Of a stretch of DNA of 59,955 bases, positions 17,484-25,598 are shown in pieces. The position numbers were made by a program, and so were the translations under genes. Location of the stretch: positions 1 through 59,955 of the forward strand of contig JBDKKW010000004.1 of assembly GCA_039795895.1 (NCBI GenBank). Reading direction: 5' to 3'. The notes under the pieces were generated by a model. The model worked only from the letters and a program-made list of their open reading frames with translations. It had not been told where the DNA came from and did no database searches. Within the stretch, counting starts at the first letter, position 1, and each line of letters starts with the position of its first letter. The stretch is from JBBTSQ01 sp039795895. Lineage in GTDB: Bacteria > Patescibacteriota > Minisyncoccia > Phycocordibacterales > JBAYGS01.

Positions 17484-17789
17484 ATGGCTGAAGGTCTACG
17501 TTGCAGAGATTGTGGTTGGCAGGAAAGTGATCACATCACAGATTGGATTAGTGAACCAGAAAGAGGCAACGCCACTGGTTTTAAACACAGCCTCACGACG
17601 TGCCCAGGATTCAACCCAAACCCAAAAGAGGTTCGTGCCGCCGAAGCCCAAAGAGCTAAGGAATATGCATGGGCGGGCACTGTCGCAGAAGGACGAGCAC
17701 GGACACGCACCATTATCCTGGGAGACGTTCTCGCCGGAAGATGGGGAAAAGGTTGGCAAAAAGTAGCGAGACAAATAACCACTTACTAA
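17484..17789 (+). CDS. Small Cys-rich hypothetical protein, 101 aa
   Basis: Starts at ATG 17484 behind a near-perfect SD (AGGAGG, four bases before the start). The N-terminus has CRDCGWQESDH and a later TTCPGF, which together could bind a metal (Cys/His). The remainder is basic and Ala/Arg-rich. A terminator overlaps the stop codon. The upstream in-frame ATG at 17445 lacks an SD. The function is unknown. It is convergent with murB. Confidence 0.7.
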   Translation: MAEGLRCRDCGWQESDHITDWISEPERGNATGFKHSLTTCPGFNPNPKEVRAAEAQRAKEYAWAGTVAEGRARTRTIILGDVLAGRWGKGWQKVARQITTY

Positions 17790-17804
17790 AAGTAGGTGGT
17801 TTTT
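17777..17804 (+). terminator. Terminator overlapping stop of 17484-17789
   Basis: AACCACTTACT pairs with AGTAGGTGGTT and is followed by TTTT; the stop codon TAA lies in the loop. It may act in both directions between convergent genes. Confidence 0.75.
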
Positions 17805-17806
17805 AC

Positions 17807-18832
17807 TTAAATTCGTTCGACTTCGGGTTCGATAGTAATACCAGTCTTCTCGAAGACTATTTTGATAATTTTTTGAGCAAAGTCAGAGACTTCTTGCGCT
17901 GTGGCTCCGCCGAAATTGGTCAGCACTAGCGGTTGGTTTTGAAAGAGACCCACGTTCCCCTCTCGAGTACCTTTGAGACCACAGACGTTATCTAGGATCC
18001 AGGCGAGGGGGATTTTGAAAGTTAATAGTTGATAGTTAATAGTTGATAGCGGGAAACCAGGAAGGTTGGGCCATTTTATTTTCAAACTTTCATACTGTTC
18101 CTGAGAAATAATTGGGTTTTTAAAAAAGGAACCTGCGGTGCCAAACTTGGTGAGATCAGGAAATTTGCCCTTGCGGATTTCAAGAATCGCCTCGCGAAGC
18201 GTTGCCAGAGAAAAATCCATGATGTTCTTTCTTACTCCATATTCACCAATATCTTTGTATGCCAAATTGAGCACACCGTTTTTTTTGAGTAAGAAACACA
18301 CCCGAAGCACCACCAAAGCCCTACCCTCCGGAGTCTTAAAAAAACTGTGTCGATAGGCAAATTGACAGTCGGCATTTGAAAGTCGCTTCACCTTGAGAGT
18401 ATGTTTGTCTAGTACTTCCACCCACTCGATAGTATCTTTGACCTCTGCTCCATACGCACCAATATTTTGAATCGGCGAAGCACCGACGGTACCAGGAATA
18501 CCCGAGAGATTTTCGAGACCATAGAGTCCTTGGGCGACCGTATCAGCAACCAATCCATCCCAGCTTTCCCCCGCCTCCACAATCGCGCGAACCAGATCAC
18601 CCTTTTCTGCATACCGAATCCCTTTCAAAGCCATCTGCACCACCACGCCAGCAAAACCCTCGTCAGACACGAGCATATTGGAACCGCCACCCAAAATTAA
18701 AATGGGGGTGTTATTTTTTTGTGCTCGAGCGACCGCACTGAGTAATTCAGCTTCACTACTCGCCACCACAAACTCCCCAGCTGGTCCGCCAATTTTGAAC
18801 GTCGTATGCTCTTTGAGAAAAACTAAAGACAT
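17807..18832 (-). CDS. murB: UDP-N-acetylenolpyruvoylglucosamine reductase MurB
   Basis: 341 aa. The FAD domain has ILGGGSNMLVSDEGF (~46-60) and GLENLSGIPGTVGASPIQNIGAYG. The C-terminal domain has AGSFFKNP, with the catalytic Ser, and a terminal EPEVERI with the catalytic Glu. MurB reduces UDP-GlcNAc-enolpyruvate to UDP-MurNAc in peptidoglycan synthesis. The start at 18832 is supported by TATGAT ending six bases upstream. Odd: between NLPGFP and KIPLAWILD there is a short in-frame insertion (LSTINYQLLTF) encoded by the dispersed AACTATTAAC/AACTATCAAC intergenic repeat. Confidence 0.95.
   Translation of the reverse strand: MSLVFLKEHTTFKIGGPAGEFVVASSEAELLSAVARAQKNNTPILILGGGSNMLVSDEGFAGVVVQMALKGIRYAEKGDLVRAIVEAGESWDGLVADTVAQGLYGLENLSGIPGTVGASPIQNIGAYGAEVKDTIEWVEVLDKHTLKVKRLSNADCQFAYRHSFFKTPEGRALVVLRVCFLLKKNGVLNLAYKDIGEYGVRKNIMDFSLATLREAILEIRKGKFPDLTKFGTAGSFFKNPIISQEQYESLKIKWPNLPGFPLSTINYQLLTFKIPLAWILDNVCGLKGTREGNVGLFQNQPLVLTNFGGATAQEVSDFAQKIIKIVFEKTGITIEPEVERI
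18015..18050. repeat. Dispersed TAGTTGATAG-type repeat inserted in murB
   Basis: Tandem units of TTAATAGTTGATAG lie in frame in murB. Related runs occur at 11513-11535 (TAGTTATTAGTTGATAG) and, as TAGTAGTTAGTAGT variants, at ~17367-17395, ~20590-20612 and ~50683-50700; all of these others are intergenic. Confidence 0.7.
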
Positions 18833-18852
18833 ACCGCAATCATACACAAAAC

Positions 18853-18884
18853 AAAAGACCGGCGCGAGTACGCGCCGGTCTTTT
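18853..18884. terminator. GC-rich hairpin upstream of murB
   Basis: AAAAGACCGGCGCG / CGCGCCGGTC with loop AGTA and flanking A/T runs on both sides. It is close to the murB promoter and probably ends transcription arriving from the pilin genes on the minus strand. Confidence 0.7.
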
Positions 18885-18895
18885 CCCCTTGTATA

Positions 18896-18977
18896 GTTCC
18901 GCCGAGACACAACCGACGGGGGCGAGCTCCAAAACTAATGTCTTTAGTGAGTGCAACCGTCGGTTGTGACTTGGAAC
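18896..18977. repeat. 82-bp inverted-repeat element between murB and prepilin
   Basis: A perfect 12-bp inverted repeat (CACAACCGACGG at 18908 and CCGTCGGTTGTG at 18957) is enclosed by GTTCC...GGAAC. The ~37-bp centre contains a small CTAATGTCTTTAG hairpin. Size and form recall the 3'-end elements elsewhere in the window, but core identity is not established. Confidence 0.55.
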
Positions 18978-19095
18978 AACCTGAGAGTAGTATATAACGG
19001 ACAACCAACAACACACAACTTACAATCAAAATGGGAGTAAAGAGAAAGAAATTTCTAATTACTAAATTATAATTTCTAAATGAAAAAAGTGGGGA

Positions 19096-19551
19096 TTAAT
19101 TACAGGCTGTACCACTTAGCGCGGCAGGAGCAGTACCACTCAGAGCATTATAAAGAACCCCGCCCGCAGTCTTATTTCTTCCCGCATTGGTACTGTCTAC
19201 ACACCAATAACCCCCACCTTTCAAAGGAGCCGCAAATGCCCAATCTGTCGCTCCGCCAGAACACGTGCCGACAGCGTTCAAAGTCGTCACCTGCGCGATC
19301 GCTTGAGCGATCAGTGAATCCTGAGTCACCCCATTAGTGCCACAGACCGCATTAAAATTACCGATATTGTTGTAAGTAATACTCGCCTGAGCTCGCATAC
19401 TATTCATGGTCTGCTTAATAGTCGCATCTGCGCCTTTGCCACGAGCAGCACCCACGGAAGTAAGTACAATTGAGGCCAAAAAGCTCATCACTGAAATGAC
19501 CACAAGAAGCTCGACGAGGGTGAATCCCCTAGATTGATAGACGAAAATCAT
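19096..19551 (-). CDS. Type IV prepilin-like protein
   Basis: 151 aa. The short leader MIFVYQSRG is followed by the prepilin peptidase site G/FTLVELLVVISVMSF and a hydrophobic N-terminal helix. It has four cysteines and a Gly/Ala-rich C-terminus ending GTACN. It resembles the pilin at 19676 (shared ARGKGADA vs ARSKGADA and a WCVD segment), so the two are paralogues, with a terminator between them. The mature protein would be a pilus subunit processed by a PilD-type peptidase, which is not seen here. TATAAT lies 11 bases before the ATG. Confidence 0.9.
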   Translation of the reverse strand: MIFVYQSRGFTLVELLVVISVMSFLASIVLTSVGAARGKGADATIKQTMNSMRAQASITYNNIGNFNAVCGTNGVTQDSLIAQAIAQVTTLNAVGTCSGGATDWAFAAPLKGGGYWCVDSTNAGRNKTAGGVLYNALSGTAPAALSGTACN

Positions 19552-19594
19552 AGTACAAAAATATTATACCTAGAGTATACCATAGTCAAAAACA

Positions 19595-19621
19595 AAAAAC
19601 ACCGCGGAACGCGGTGTTTTT
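19595..19621 (-). terminator. Terminator after pilin 19676-20155
   Basis: AAAAACACCGCG / CGCGGTGTTTTT, 55 bp past the stop of the major pilin-like gene on the minus strand, with T-rich ends. Confidence 0.85.
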
Positions 19622-19675
19622 GTGGATTTAGTATTTTATTTAGAAGATAAAAGAATTACTATAACCCAACCGTCT

Positions 19676-20155
19676 TTACGGACAAGCTACAACATTAGCG
19701 CCGAGAGAAGAAGGTTCTGCCTTAGAAGCTCCTGTATTGTCTACGCACCAAAAACCACTACTTTTGAGCGGAGCCAACGCAGCCCAATTACTTGCAGTTG
19801 CATGACACTGTGCAGTAGTTGCACTTCCAGTACCAGCAGCAGTAGAATCAATAGTTGCACCAGTTGTACTAGCGGCAGCAGCAACATTTGTAAAGATACC
19901 CTTTACGCCCAAAACTAAGCCGAGTGAACTACATACGTCAGTGGCACTAGCTGCTGTACCCATATAAGAACTTGCGTTTGAATCATAGAACAACTCAGCT
20001 TGCGCACGTGCATTCGCCAAGTTTGCCTTTACTGCAGCATCAGCACCCTTTGATCGAGCGGTGTTGAGTGATGCCAAAACGACTGAAGAAAGAATACCGA
20101 TGATCGCAATGACCACCAAGAGTTCAATCAATGTAAAACCTTTATTTACTTTCAT
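19676..20155 (-). CDS. Type IV pilin
   Basis: 159 aa: MKVNKG/FTLIELLVVIAIIGILSSVVLASLN, a class III-type leader followed by the canonical hydrophobic N-terminal helix with Glu5. It then has NARAQAELFYD, an Ala/Thr-rich variable region and a C-terminal pair of cysteines (WCVD... VVACP). Its own promoter region and terminator suggest a separately controlled, probably abundant, major pilin. It is the partner of the PilB/PilC/PilT machinery encoded upstream. Confidence 0.93.
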   Translation of the reverse strand: MKVNKGFTLIELLVVIAIIGILSSVVLASLNTARSKGADAAVKANLANARAQAELFYDSNASSYMGTAASATDVCSSLGLVLGVKGIFTNVAAAASTTGATIDSTAAGTGSATTAQCHATASNWAALAPLKSSGFWCVDNTGASKAEPSSLGANVVACP

Positions 20156-20159
20156 ATTA

Positions 20160-20900
20160 TTTATATTTTTAGATTAACTTTTTTAAATTTTCTTTGCTTC
20201 CCTGAAATTTTTGGCCTTAAGAGTCTGTTCTGTATCTAACCGCAATAAAACTTGCCTTAGATCTGATGCTTGCCTGCTAAAATCCTCGAATTTCCGCTGC
20301 AAATCTTTCATCGCTCGTCGACAATGCGTGCATTGCCTCCTCACGCTTCAAGATTTTCGCAGTAAATTTGAGAATTTTATCTAGGCATTATCTACAGAAC
20401 AGACTCTCATTACTCCAAAAATTTCAGGGAACCTCGACCTTTCATGTTATTCATTACACCTACTAACCATAGGTTACCCCGCTATTATACTCCCTAGGGC
20501 CGAAAAGCGTAAAGGGGGGTGGGGACAAGGGGAAGGGCAGAAGATAAGAAGCAAGAGAGACCCATCAGAGGAGAAGACTGGGGGAAATAGAATCTAGTAG
20601 TTAGTAGTTAGACACTAGACAAATACCCCACCAAATCTTTTGGCTCCCAAATTAGGATGATGACGACCTAGTAGGCAAATCAGCAGGTTTATGGCTTGGC
20701 TATAAATCGTGCTCAATCAGAAGCGACACAAACCTTTTAGTCTCAAAATTAAGATGATTACGAGCCAATCAATTAAACTAAACCACCAAAACAGACCTGG
20801 ATACGCGAAGCCGGCGAGTATTGTGACCAAGCTGTATTTAGACATACAGCGCGGGAACAAACGGAGCCGGCGACAAAGTAGACGGGCCTGTTTTGGTGGT
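20160..20900. other. 740-bp gene-free stretch in the pilus cluster
   Basis: No credible CDS. It holds the 234-bp rod hairpin (20198-20431), a copy of the GAAGATAAGAAGCAAGAGAG motif (~20540-20560) also found in the arms of the pilM-end element, a TAGTAGTTAGTAG repeat (~20590-20612) and the pilC 3'-end element (20778-20904). ORFs called here are made of repeat arms. Confidence 0.7.
20198..20431. ncRNA. 234-bp long rod hairpin element, candidate structured RNA or mobile repeat
   Basis: TTCCCTGAAATTTTTGG (20198) pairs perfectly with CCAAAAATTTCAGGGAA (20415); AGAGTCTGTTCTGTA (20220) pairs with TACAGAACAGACTCT (20393); further inside, AATTTCCGCTGCAAATCTT pairs imperfectly with AAGATTTTCGCAGTAAATT; the apex is CAATGCGTGCATTG. 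Nearly the whole length folds into one rod. Transcription and function are unknown. Confidence 0.6.
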
Positions 20901-20904
20901 TTAG
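20778..20904 (-). ncRNA. Conserved 3'-end hairpin element at the pilC stop codon (copy 1)
   Basis: The outer arms CTAAACCACCAAAACAG (20778-20794) and CTGTTTTGGTGGTTTAG (20888-20904) are a perfect 17-bp inverted repeat that includes the pilC TAA. The inner hairpin is GCTGTAT/ATACAGC. Read with the gene, the core around it is TCTACTTTGTCGCC... GTTTGTTCCCGC [hairpin] TTGGTCACAA..CTCGCC, shared with copies 2 (23743) and 3 (53879). The arms are unrelated between copies but complementary within each. Confidence 0.7.
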
Positions 20905-22112
20905 AACCCGGCGCCGGAAGAGATATTGTAGATCGGGACAAGCACCGCCGCCAAAAGAAACGCCACACCCAAGCCTAGTGACACAATCATCACCGGCTCG
21001 ATCATATCCACCAGCGTATCCACCGCATTATTCACTTCGCGAGTATAAAACGTCGCCAAGGTTTTTAGAATATTACCGAGCTCCCCTGTCTCCTCACCAA
21101 TCTTCACCATCTGCACCATAATCCCCGGAATCTCACTATGTCTCGAAAGTGCATCCGCCACCGAACTTCCCCCCTTGACTGCCTCTACCGCCTTGGTCAT
21201 CACATTTTTATACACACTATTTTCCACCACACTACCAGTGAGCTCAAGTGCCCGGATCATCGGGATACCAGAAGACAGCATCGTATTCATATTGTCGGCA
21301 ATGCGAGAGAGTGCGAGCTTGATATAGAGACTCTTGACGATCGGTATAGAGAGCTTGAATCGATCAAATGATAATTTACCCAAATCAGTCTGGATAAATC
21401 GAATAAAGAAGATGACCGATACCGCAAGCACAATCAGAATAAAGGGTGCGAAGTTTACAAAGAAATTACTGATCCCAATCACCACCGCAGTGTAAATCGG
21501 CACTTCCTGACCAGACTGCGTCAAAATCAAACTGATCTTGGGGATCACCACAGTGAGCATCAATATCATCACCGTCACAAACGTAAACATCACAAACGCA
21601 GGATAGATCAGAGCGTTCTTGGCCTTTGATGTCACTTCGTACGAGCGATCGAGGTAGTCTGCAAGGTATGCCAGCGTACTATCGAGCTTGCCCGATTCCT
21701 CACCCGCTTTAATCATATTCACATAAAAATCCGAGAAAATCTTTGGGTGTTTCGCGAGCGCTTTTGAGATTGAATTCCCGGCTTGGATATCGTCGGCAAC
21801 CTGCGTCAATGTCTTGGCGAGCAAAACATTTTCTACCTGATCAGCGAGCAATCGGAAGACGCGGAGCGCCGATACCTGTGCTTGAAAGAGCGTCGCCATC
21901 TGACGCGACAAGATCACCACATCTTTGTTTGACACTCGATCAAAAAACGTCAGACGCAAGCCCAGTCCCGCACCTTTGTCGGCCGAGACAATCGACGAAA
22001 TCACCAAACCTCGTCGCTGAAGCGAAGAGATAGCGACTTCTTGGTTGACCGCCTCAATCCCTCCGGAAGTGGGGTGGCCACTAGTGTCGATCGCGGTGTA
22101 ATTAAAAAGCAT
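20901..22112 (-). CDS. pilC: Type IV pilus inner-membrane platform protein PilC/GspF
   Basis: 403 aa, typical GspF size. It has two GspF domains (~65-190 and ~270-395), each with a cytoplasmic helical bundle, and membrane helices at ~165-190 (YPAFVMFTFVTVMILMLTVV), ~215-240 and ~370-395. The MIKAGEESGKLDSTL and MVKIGEETGELGNIL repeats mark the two domains. PilC anchors the assembly ATPase and moves pilins. It lies 18 bases downstream of pilT. The stop codon is inside the outer arm of hairpin element copy 1. Confidence 0.95.
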   Translation of the reverse strand: MLFNYTAIDTSGHPTSGGIEAVNQEVAISSLQRRGLVISSIVSADKGAGLGLRLTFFDRVSNKDVVILSRQMATLFQAQVSALRVFRLLADQVENVLLAKTLTQVADDIQAGNSISKALAKHPKIFSDFYVNMIKAGEESGKLDSTLAYLADYLDRSYEVTSKAKNALIYPAFVMFTFVTVMILMLTVVIPKISLILTQSGQEVPIYTAVVIGISNFFVNFAPFILIVLAVSVIFFIRFIQTDLGKLSFDRFKLSIPIVKSLYIKLALSRIADNMNTMLSSGIPMIRALELTGSVVENSVYKNVMTKAVEAVKGGSSVADALSRHSEIPGIMVQMVKIGEETGELGNILKTLATFYTREVNNAVDTLVDMIEPVMIVSLGLGVAFLLAAVLVPIYNISSGAGF

Positions 22113-22130
22113 ACAAAAGAAGTGATTAGG

Positions 22131-23192
22131 TTACATCATTTTCTCCAAAATCTTTGGCGTCGGCGAATATCGCATTGCTGTCTCAAAAGTAATCTTGCCG
22201 TCACGCACCAACTCGATCAGAGAGCGATTCATGTCGATCATACCCTCTGCCATCCCCGTCTCAATCACTGAGTTGATTTCATGAATTCGTCCTTCGCGGA
22301 TGAGATTGGACACCGCGGAGTTGTTGATCAAAAGCTCGTAGACAGGGATCAATCCTCCTGAAATCATCGGCACCAAGCGCTGAGAAAAGATACCGGTGAG
22401 CGACCCCGCAAGCTGACTTCTGATCTGGCCCTGCTGACCAGGGGGGAACGAGTCGATAATACGGTCGATGGTCTGGCTGGCGGTGTTGGTGTGCAAGGTC
22501 GAAAGCACATAATGTCCGGTCTCAGCTGCCGTCACCGCAGTAGCAATGGTCTCAGGACCGCGCATTTCTCCAATGAGCACCACATTGATATCCTCACGAA
22601 ACATACTACGCATCGCTGTGGCAAAATCAGCCGTATCCATACGGATTTCTCGCTGATCAATAATCGACATCTTTGGCTCGTACACATACTCAATCGGATC
22701 TTCGATAGTCAAAATGTGTTCGGCACGATCTTGATTGATAGTCTCAAGAATCGCTGCGAGCGTCGTGGTCTTACCTTGCCCTACCGGACCGACCACCAAG
22801 AAGAATCCTTGTTCTTTTTTTGCAAACTGCTCGAGGATCGGCGGAAGATTGAGCTCCTTGAACATTCGAATCTTCTTGGGGATCAATCGAAGCACCATAC
22901 TCATCTTTCCTTGCTGGAAAAAGGCGTTGCCTCGAAATCGCCCCCCATCTCCAAAATCGTATGAAAAATCGATTTCTTTTGTCGACAAAAATATCTCACG
23001 ATTTACTTTGGTGAGGAGCACGTCAATCACCCCAAACATATCCTTGTTTGAAAGCGCTGGAATACGAGAGATGGTGGTCAGTACTCCCGCAACGCGAATC
23101 ACCGGCTGGCGCCCTTCTGAGATATGCAAATCAGAGCCTCCTTCTTTGACCACTACCGACATTAATTCAGCGAGTGTTTTTGAGTAATCCAT
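22131..23192 (-). CDS. pilT: Type IV pilus retraction ATPase PilT
   Basis: 353 aa. The N-terminal domain has GGSDLHISEGRQP. Walker A is GPVGQGKTTT (~134), the Asp box is TIEDPIEY, and Walker B is INVVLIGEMRGPETI. The HETATA-like His box and a variant of the AIRNLIRE retraction motif (NSAVSNLIREG, ~291) distinguish it from PilB. It powers pilus retraction and twitching. The order is response regulator, pilT, pilC with short gaps (24 and 18 bases), suggesting one transcript. Confidence 0.95.
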   Translation of the reverse strand: MDYSKTLAELMSVVVKEGGSDLHISEGRQPVIRVAGVLTTISRIPALSNKDMFGVIDVLLTKVNREIFLSTKEIDFSYDFGDGGRFRGNAFFQQGKMSMVLRLIPKKIRMFKELNLPPILEQFAKKEQGFFLVVGPVGQGKTTTLAAILETINQDRAEHILTIEDPIEYVYEPKMSIIDQREIRMDTADFATAMRSMFREDINVVLIGEMRGPETIATAVTAAETGHYVLSTLHTNTASQTIDRIIDSFPPGQQGQIRSQLAGSLTGIFSQRLVPMISGGLIPVYELLINNSAVSNLIREGRIHEINSVIETGMAEGMIDMNRSLIELVRDGKITFETAMRYSPTPKILEKMM

Positions 23193-23216
23193 AGAAAAAG
23201 ATAACGACTAAAGAAC

Positions 23217-23615
23217 CTACACCTTCCGAGCCTGATAGAGCTTGACCACCTCATCCACTACTTCGGAAGGAATAGTGGTTGCTTTGACGATATACCCCGC
23301 CACTCCGATGTCTTCGGCGCGTTTGATGTCGGATGGCTGACCTTGGTTGGTGAGCATAATCACCACTGCTTTTGGCGCAAGATTGTCTGCTTTGATTTTG
23401 GTAAGTAATTCAAGTCCATCCATTCCCGGCATTACCAAATCGAGCAAGATAATGTCTGGAGAAAAACCATCTCGAATAATTTTGAGTGCATCAGCACCAC
23501 CCACCCCCGTCTGTACTTCAAATCCGTTTTTGCCGAATTTGATCGAGTACATATTGAGCAAAAATTTGTCATCATCAACAATGAGCACTTTTACTTTTTT
23601 AGTTTCGATTACCAT
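23217..23615 (-). CDS. Single-domain CheY-like response regulator in pilus operon
   Basis: 132 aa receiver domain: acidic pair LIVDDD (~12), phospho-acceptor D in ILLDLVMPGMDG (~57), Thr/Ser at VIMLTNQ (~87) and Lys at VKAT. There is no output domain, as in CheY/PilG-type proteins, which control pilus extension and retraction. No histidine kinase is visible in the window. TATAAT ends eight bases before the ATG, so it begins a new leaderless transcript for the RR-pilT-pilC genes. Confidence 0.9.
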   Translation of the reverse strand: MVIETKKVKVLIVDDDKFLLNMYSIKFGKNGFEVQTGVGGADALKIIRDGFSPDIILLDLVMPGMDGLELLTKIKADNLAPKAVVIMLTNQGQPSDIKRAEDIGVAGYIVKATTIPSEVVDEVVKLYQARKV

Positions 23616-23742
23616 ATGGGTTTATTATAGCATAGCCCGCCCAATGCAAGAGTGAGAAAGTGGACAATCGAACAGACGCCTCTCCCCTAAAAACACCCCA
23701 AAGTGATTAGTTTATTTATCCCCCTAGAATCGCCATAATCTC

Positions 23743-23870
23743 TAAAACGGCTCGAAATTACCTCAGATATGAGGCGCGAGCGAGGCTTGCGACCAAAACG
23801 TATATGGAAATACGTTGCGGGAGCAAACGAGCGAAGCAACAAAATAGATGAGGTGATTTCAACCGTTTTA
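23743..23870 (-). ncRNA. Conserved 3'-end hairpin element at the pilB stop codon (copy 2)
   Basis: The element begins exactly at the pilB TAA (23870). Outer arms TAAAACGG...GAAAT.ACCTCA (23743-23766) and TGAGGTGATTTC..CCGTTTTA (23849-23870); inner hairpin ACGTAT/ATACGT. In gene orientation the core is TCTATTTTGTTGCTTCGCTCG.. GTTTGCTCCCGC [hairpin] TTGGTCGCAA.CCTCGCTCGC, matching copy 1 at most positions while the arms differ completely. Confidence 0.7.
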
Positions 23871-25595
23871 CAATGCGTTCACTTCGGAAAAAGGAATCTC
23901 GCGCTTAAACGCCTTAAATATCGCATCCTCCTTCATCGTATGCATCCCCTTCGCCCGAAGCACCTTCATAATCTCCGATTCAACTGGATTTTTCAAAATC
24001 ACCTGCTCCACATCCTTGTCCATCATAAACATTTCAGTGACCGCTACGCGTCCACGAGTACCATTTGGACAATTTGCGTCAGGCGAAATCTCATACACCG
24101 TATTCCCCACCGGCATCGCTTTTCGTACCGCTTCTGGCAAGTCAGAAAATTGTTTCTCGAGCATCATCTTGAGACTACCCTCGACAGGTACCGGCTTGCC
24201 CGAGTTTGGACAGAGTGCAGACACCAAGCGCTGACCCATACCCAAGATCAGGGTCGGAGGAATCAAATACGGATCAACCCCCATATCAAGTAAGCGTGGC
24301 ACAATACCAGCAGAAGTGTTGGTGTGAATGGTTGAAAGCACCAAGTGGCCAGTGAGTGCTGCCTGAATCGCAAGCTGTGCAGTCTCTTTGTCTCGAATTT
24401 CTCCCACCAAGATAATATCTGGGTCCTGACGAAGACTAGTACGCAACCCTGATGCAAAGGTGTAGCCGATTTCAGGTCGAACTTGTGACTGATTGACCCC
24501 AGCAATCGTATACTCGATCGGATCTTCGAGACTCATAATATTTTTACCTTCGTCGTTAATCTTTTCGAGCAGGCCATACAGCGTGGTCGTCTTTCCAGAA
24601 CCTGTCGGTCCTGAAATCAAAATCAATCCGTATGGTCGCTTGATTGCTTTAAGCAACATCTCCACATTTTGAGGAGTCATACCCATGTCTTCGATCTTTT
24701 TGGTACCACGCTCTTGGTCCAAGATACGCATTACCACTTTTTCGCCGTAGTACGAAGGGAAAGTCGATACGCGAAAGTCAATTTTGTGCCCTTCAATCTT
24801 TGCCCAAAAACCACCGTCTTGCGGCTTTCTTTTTTCATCGAGCTTCATGGTCTGACAGAGGATTTTGATACGAGCCACCACCGCGCTATGCACCTTGAGC
24901 GGAAGCACGAGTGAGGTATTGAGCACTCCGTCCACACGAAAACGCACACGGACCTTGTCGGCCATTGGCTCGATATGAATATCGGACGCATTTCCCTCGG
25001 TCGCATAGCGCAAAATGGTCGCCACAATCTTGGTGACTGGCGCATCTTCGATAATACGCGTGTTTCCTTGTGCCTTGGTAGTCGCATCGACTCGCTGACT
25101 CAATACATTTTGCAAATCATCACCAGAAAACTCCGTCTCAAGCTCAGTGAGTGCCTTGGTCACCTCTCCCGAAAGCCCTTTGTATGACTGAAGCGCGGTC
25201 TTAAAATCATCTTCAGAAATCAAAAAGACGGTAAATGGCAGACCGATCTTTGCAGAAATAAAGTTGAGGGCGTCACGAGCATCAATGTCGTCAGGATCAA
25301 CAAGACCCACCTCAAGTACTCCATCTTTGAGATCAAGTGGGACAAATTTGTAATGTGTCGCTGATTCTTCTGGAATAAACTCGAGGATTTTAAATGAAAT
25401 CGGTGTATCAGAAAGACTGCGTACGGGGAGATTGAACACCTCCCCTTTTGCTACAAGCACTTCTTCACTCGAAATCCCTTTTTTGATCAAGACCTGCTCA
25501 ATACTCTCCCCAGACAAACGAGCCTCTTCTTTGATAGAGGTGATATCAGATCGTTTGATAAAATCTTTGTTCGCGAGGATATCAAGAATGCCCAT
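23868..25595 (-). CDS. pilB: Type IV pilus assembly ATPase PilB
   Basis: 575 aa. The N-terminal MshEN domain (ITSIKEEARLSGESIEQVLI) is followed by N2 and the ATPase core: Walker A GPTGSGKTTT (~330), Asp box MSLEDPIEY, Walker B PDIILVGEIRD, His box GHLVLSTIHTN. It drives pilin polymerisation. Odd: the zinc-binding knob that usually has two CxxC pairs retains only LCPNSGKP and NCPNGTRGR, so two of four cysteines are missing. It lies three bases after the 150-aa gene, in the pilN-O-P-B operon. The stop is the first codon of hairpin copy 2. Confidence 0.95.
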   Translation of the reverse strand: MGILDILANKDFIKRSDITSIKEEARLSGESIEQVLIKKGISSEEVLVAKGEVFNLPVRSLSDTPISFKILEFIPEESATHYKFVPLDLKDGVLEVGLVDPDDIDARDALNFISAKIGLPFTVFLISEDDFKTALQSYKGLSGEVTKALTELETEFSGDDLQNVLSQRVDATTKAQGNTRIIEDAPVTKIVATILRYATEGNASDIHIEPMADKVRVRFRVDGVLNTSLVLPLKVHSAVVARIKILCQTMKLDEKRKPQDGGFWAKIEGHKIDFRVSTFPSYYGEKVVMRILDQERGTKKIEDMGMTPQNVEMLLKAIKRPYGLILISGPTGSGKTTTLYGLLEKINDEGKNIMSLEDPIEYTIAGVNQSQVRPEIGYTFASGLRTSLRQDPDIILVGEIRDKETAQLAIQAALTGHLVLSTIHTNTSAGIVPRLLDMGVDPYLIPPTLILGMGQRLVSALCPNSGKPVPVEGSLKMMLEKQFSDLPEAVRKAMPVGNTVYEISPDANCPNGTRGRVAVTEMFMMDKDVEQVILKNPVESEIMKVLRAKGMHTMKEDAIFKAFKREIPFSEVNAL

Positions 25596-25598
25596 AGA

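Noticed and set aside
20778..20904. Integron attC site at the pilC end
   Set aside because: Size and folding are similar but the ends lack the RYYYAAC/GTTRRRY core sites, and no integrase or cassette array is present.
20709..20978. ORFs of 83-89 aa on both strands across the pilC 3' element
   Set aside because: They are composed of the inverted-repeat arms and the end of pilC; no start signal.
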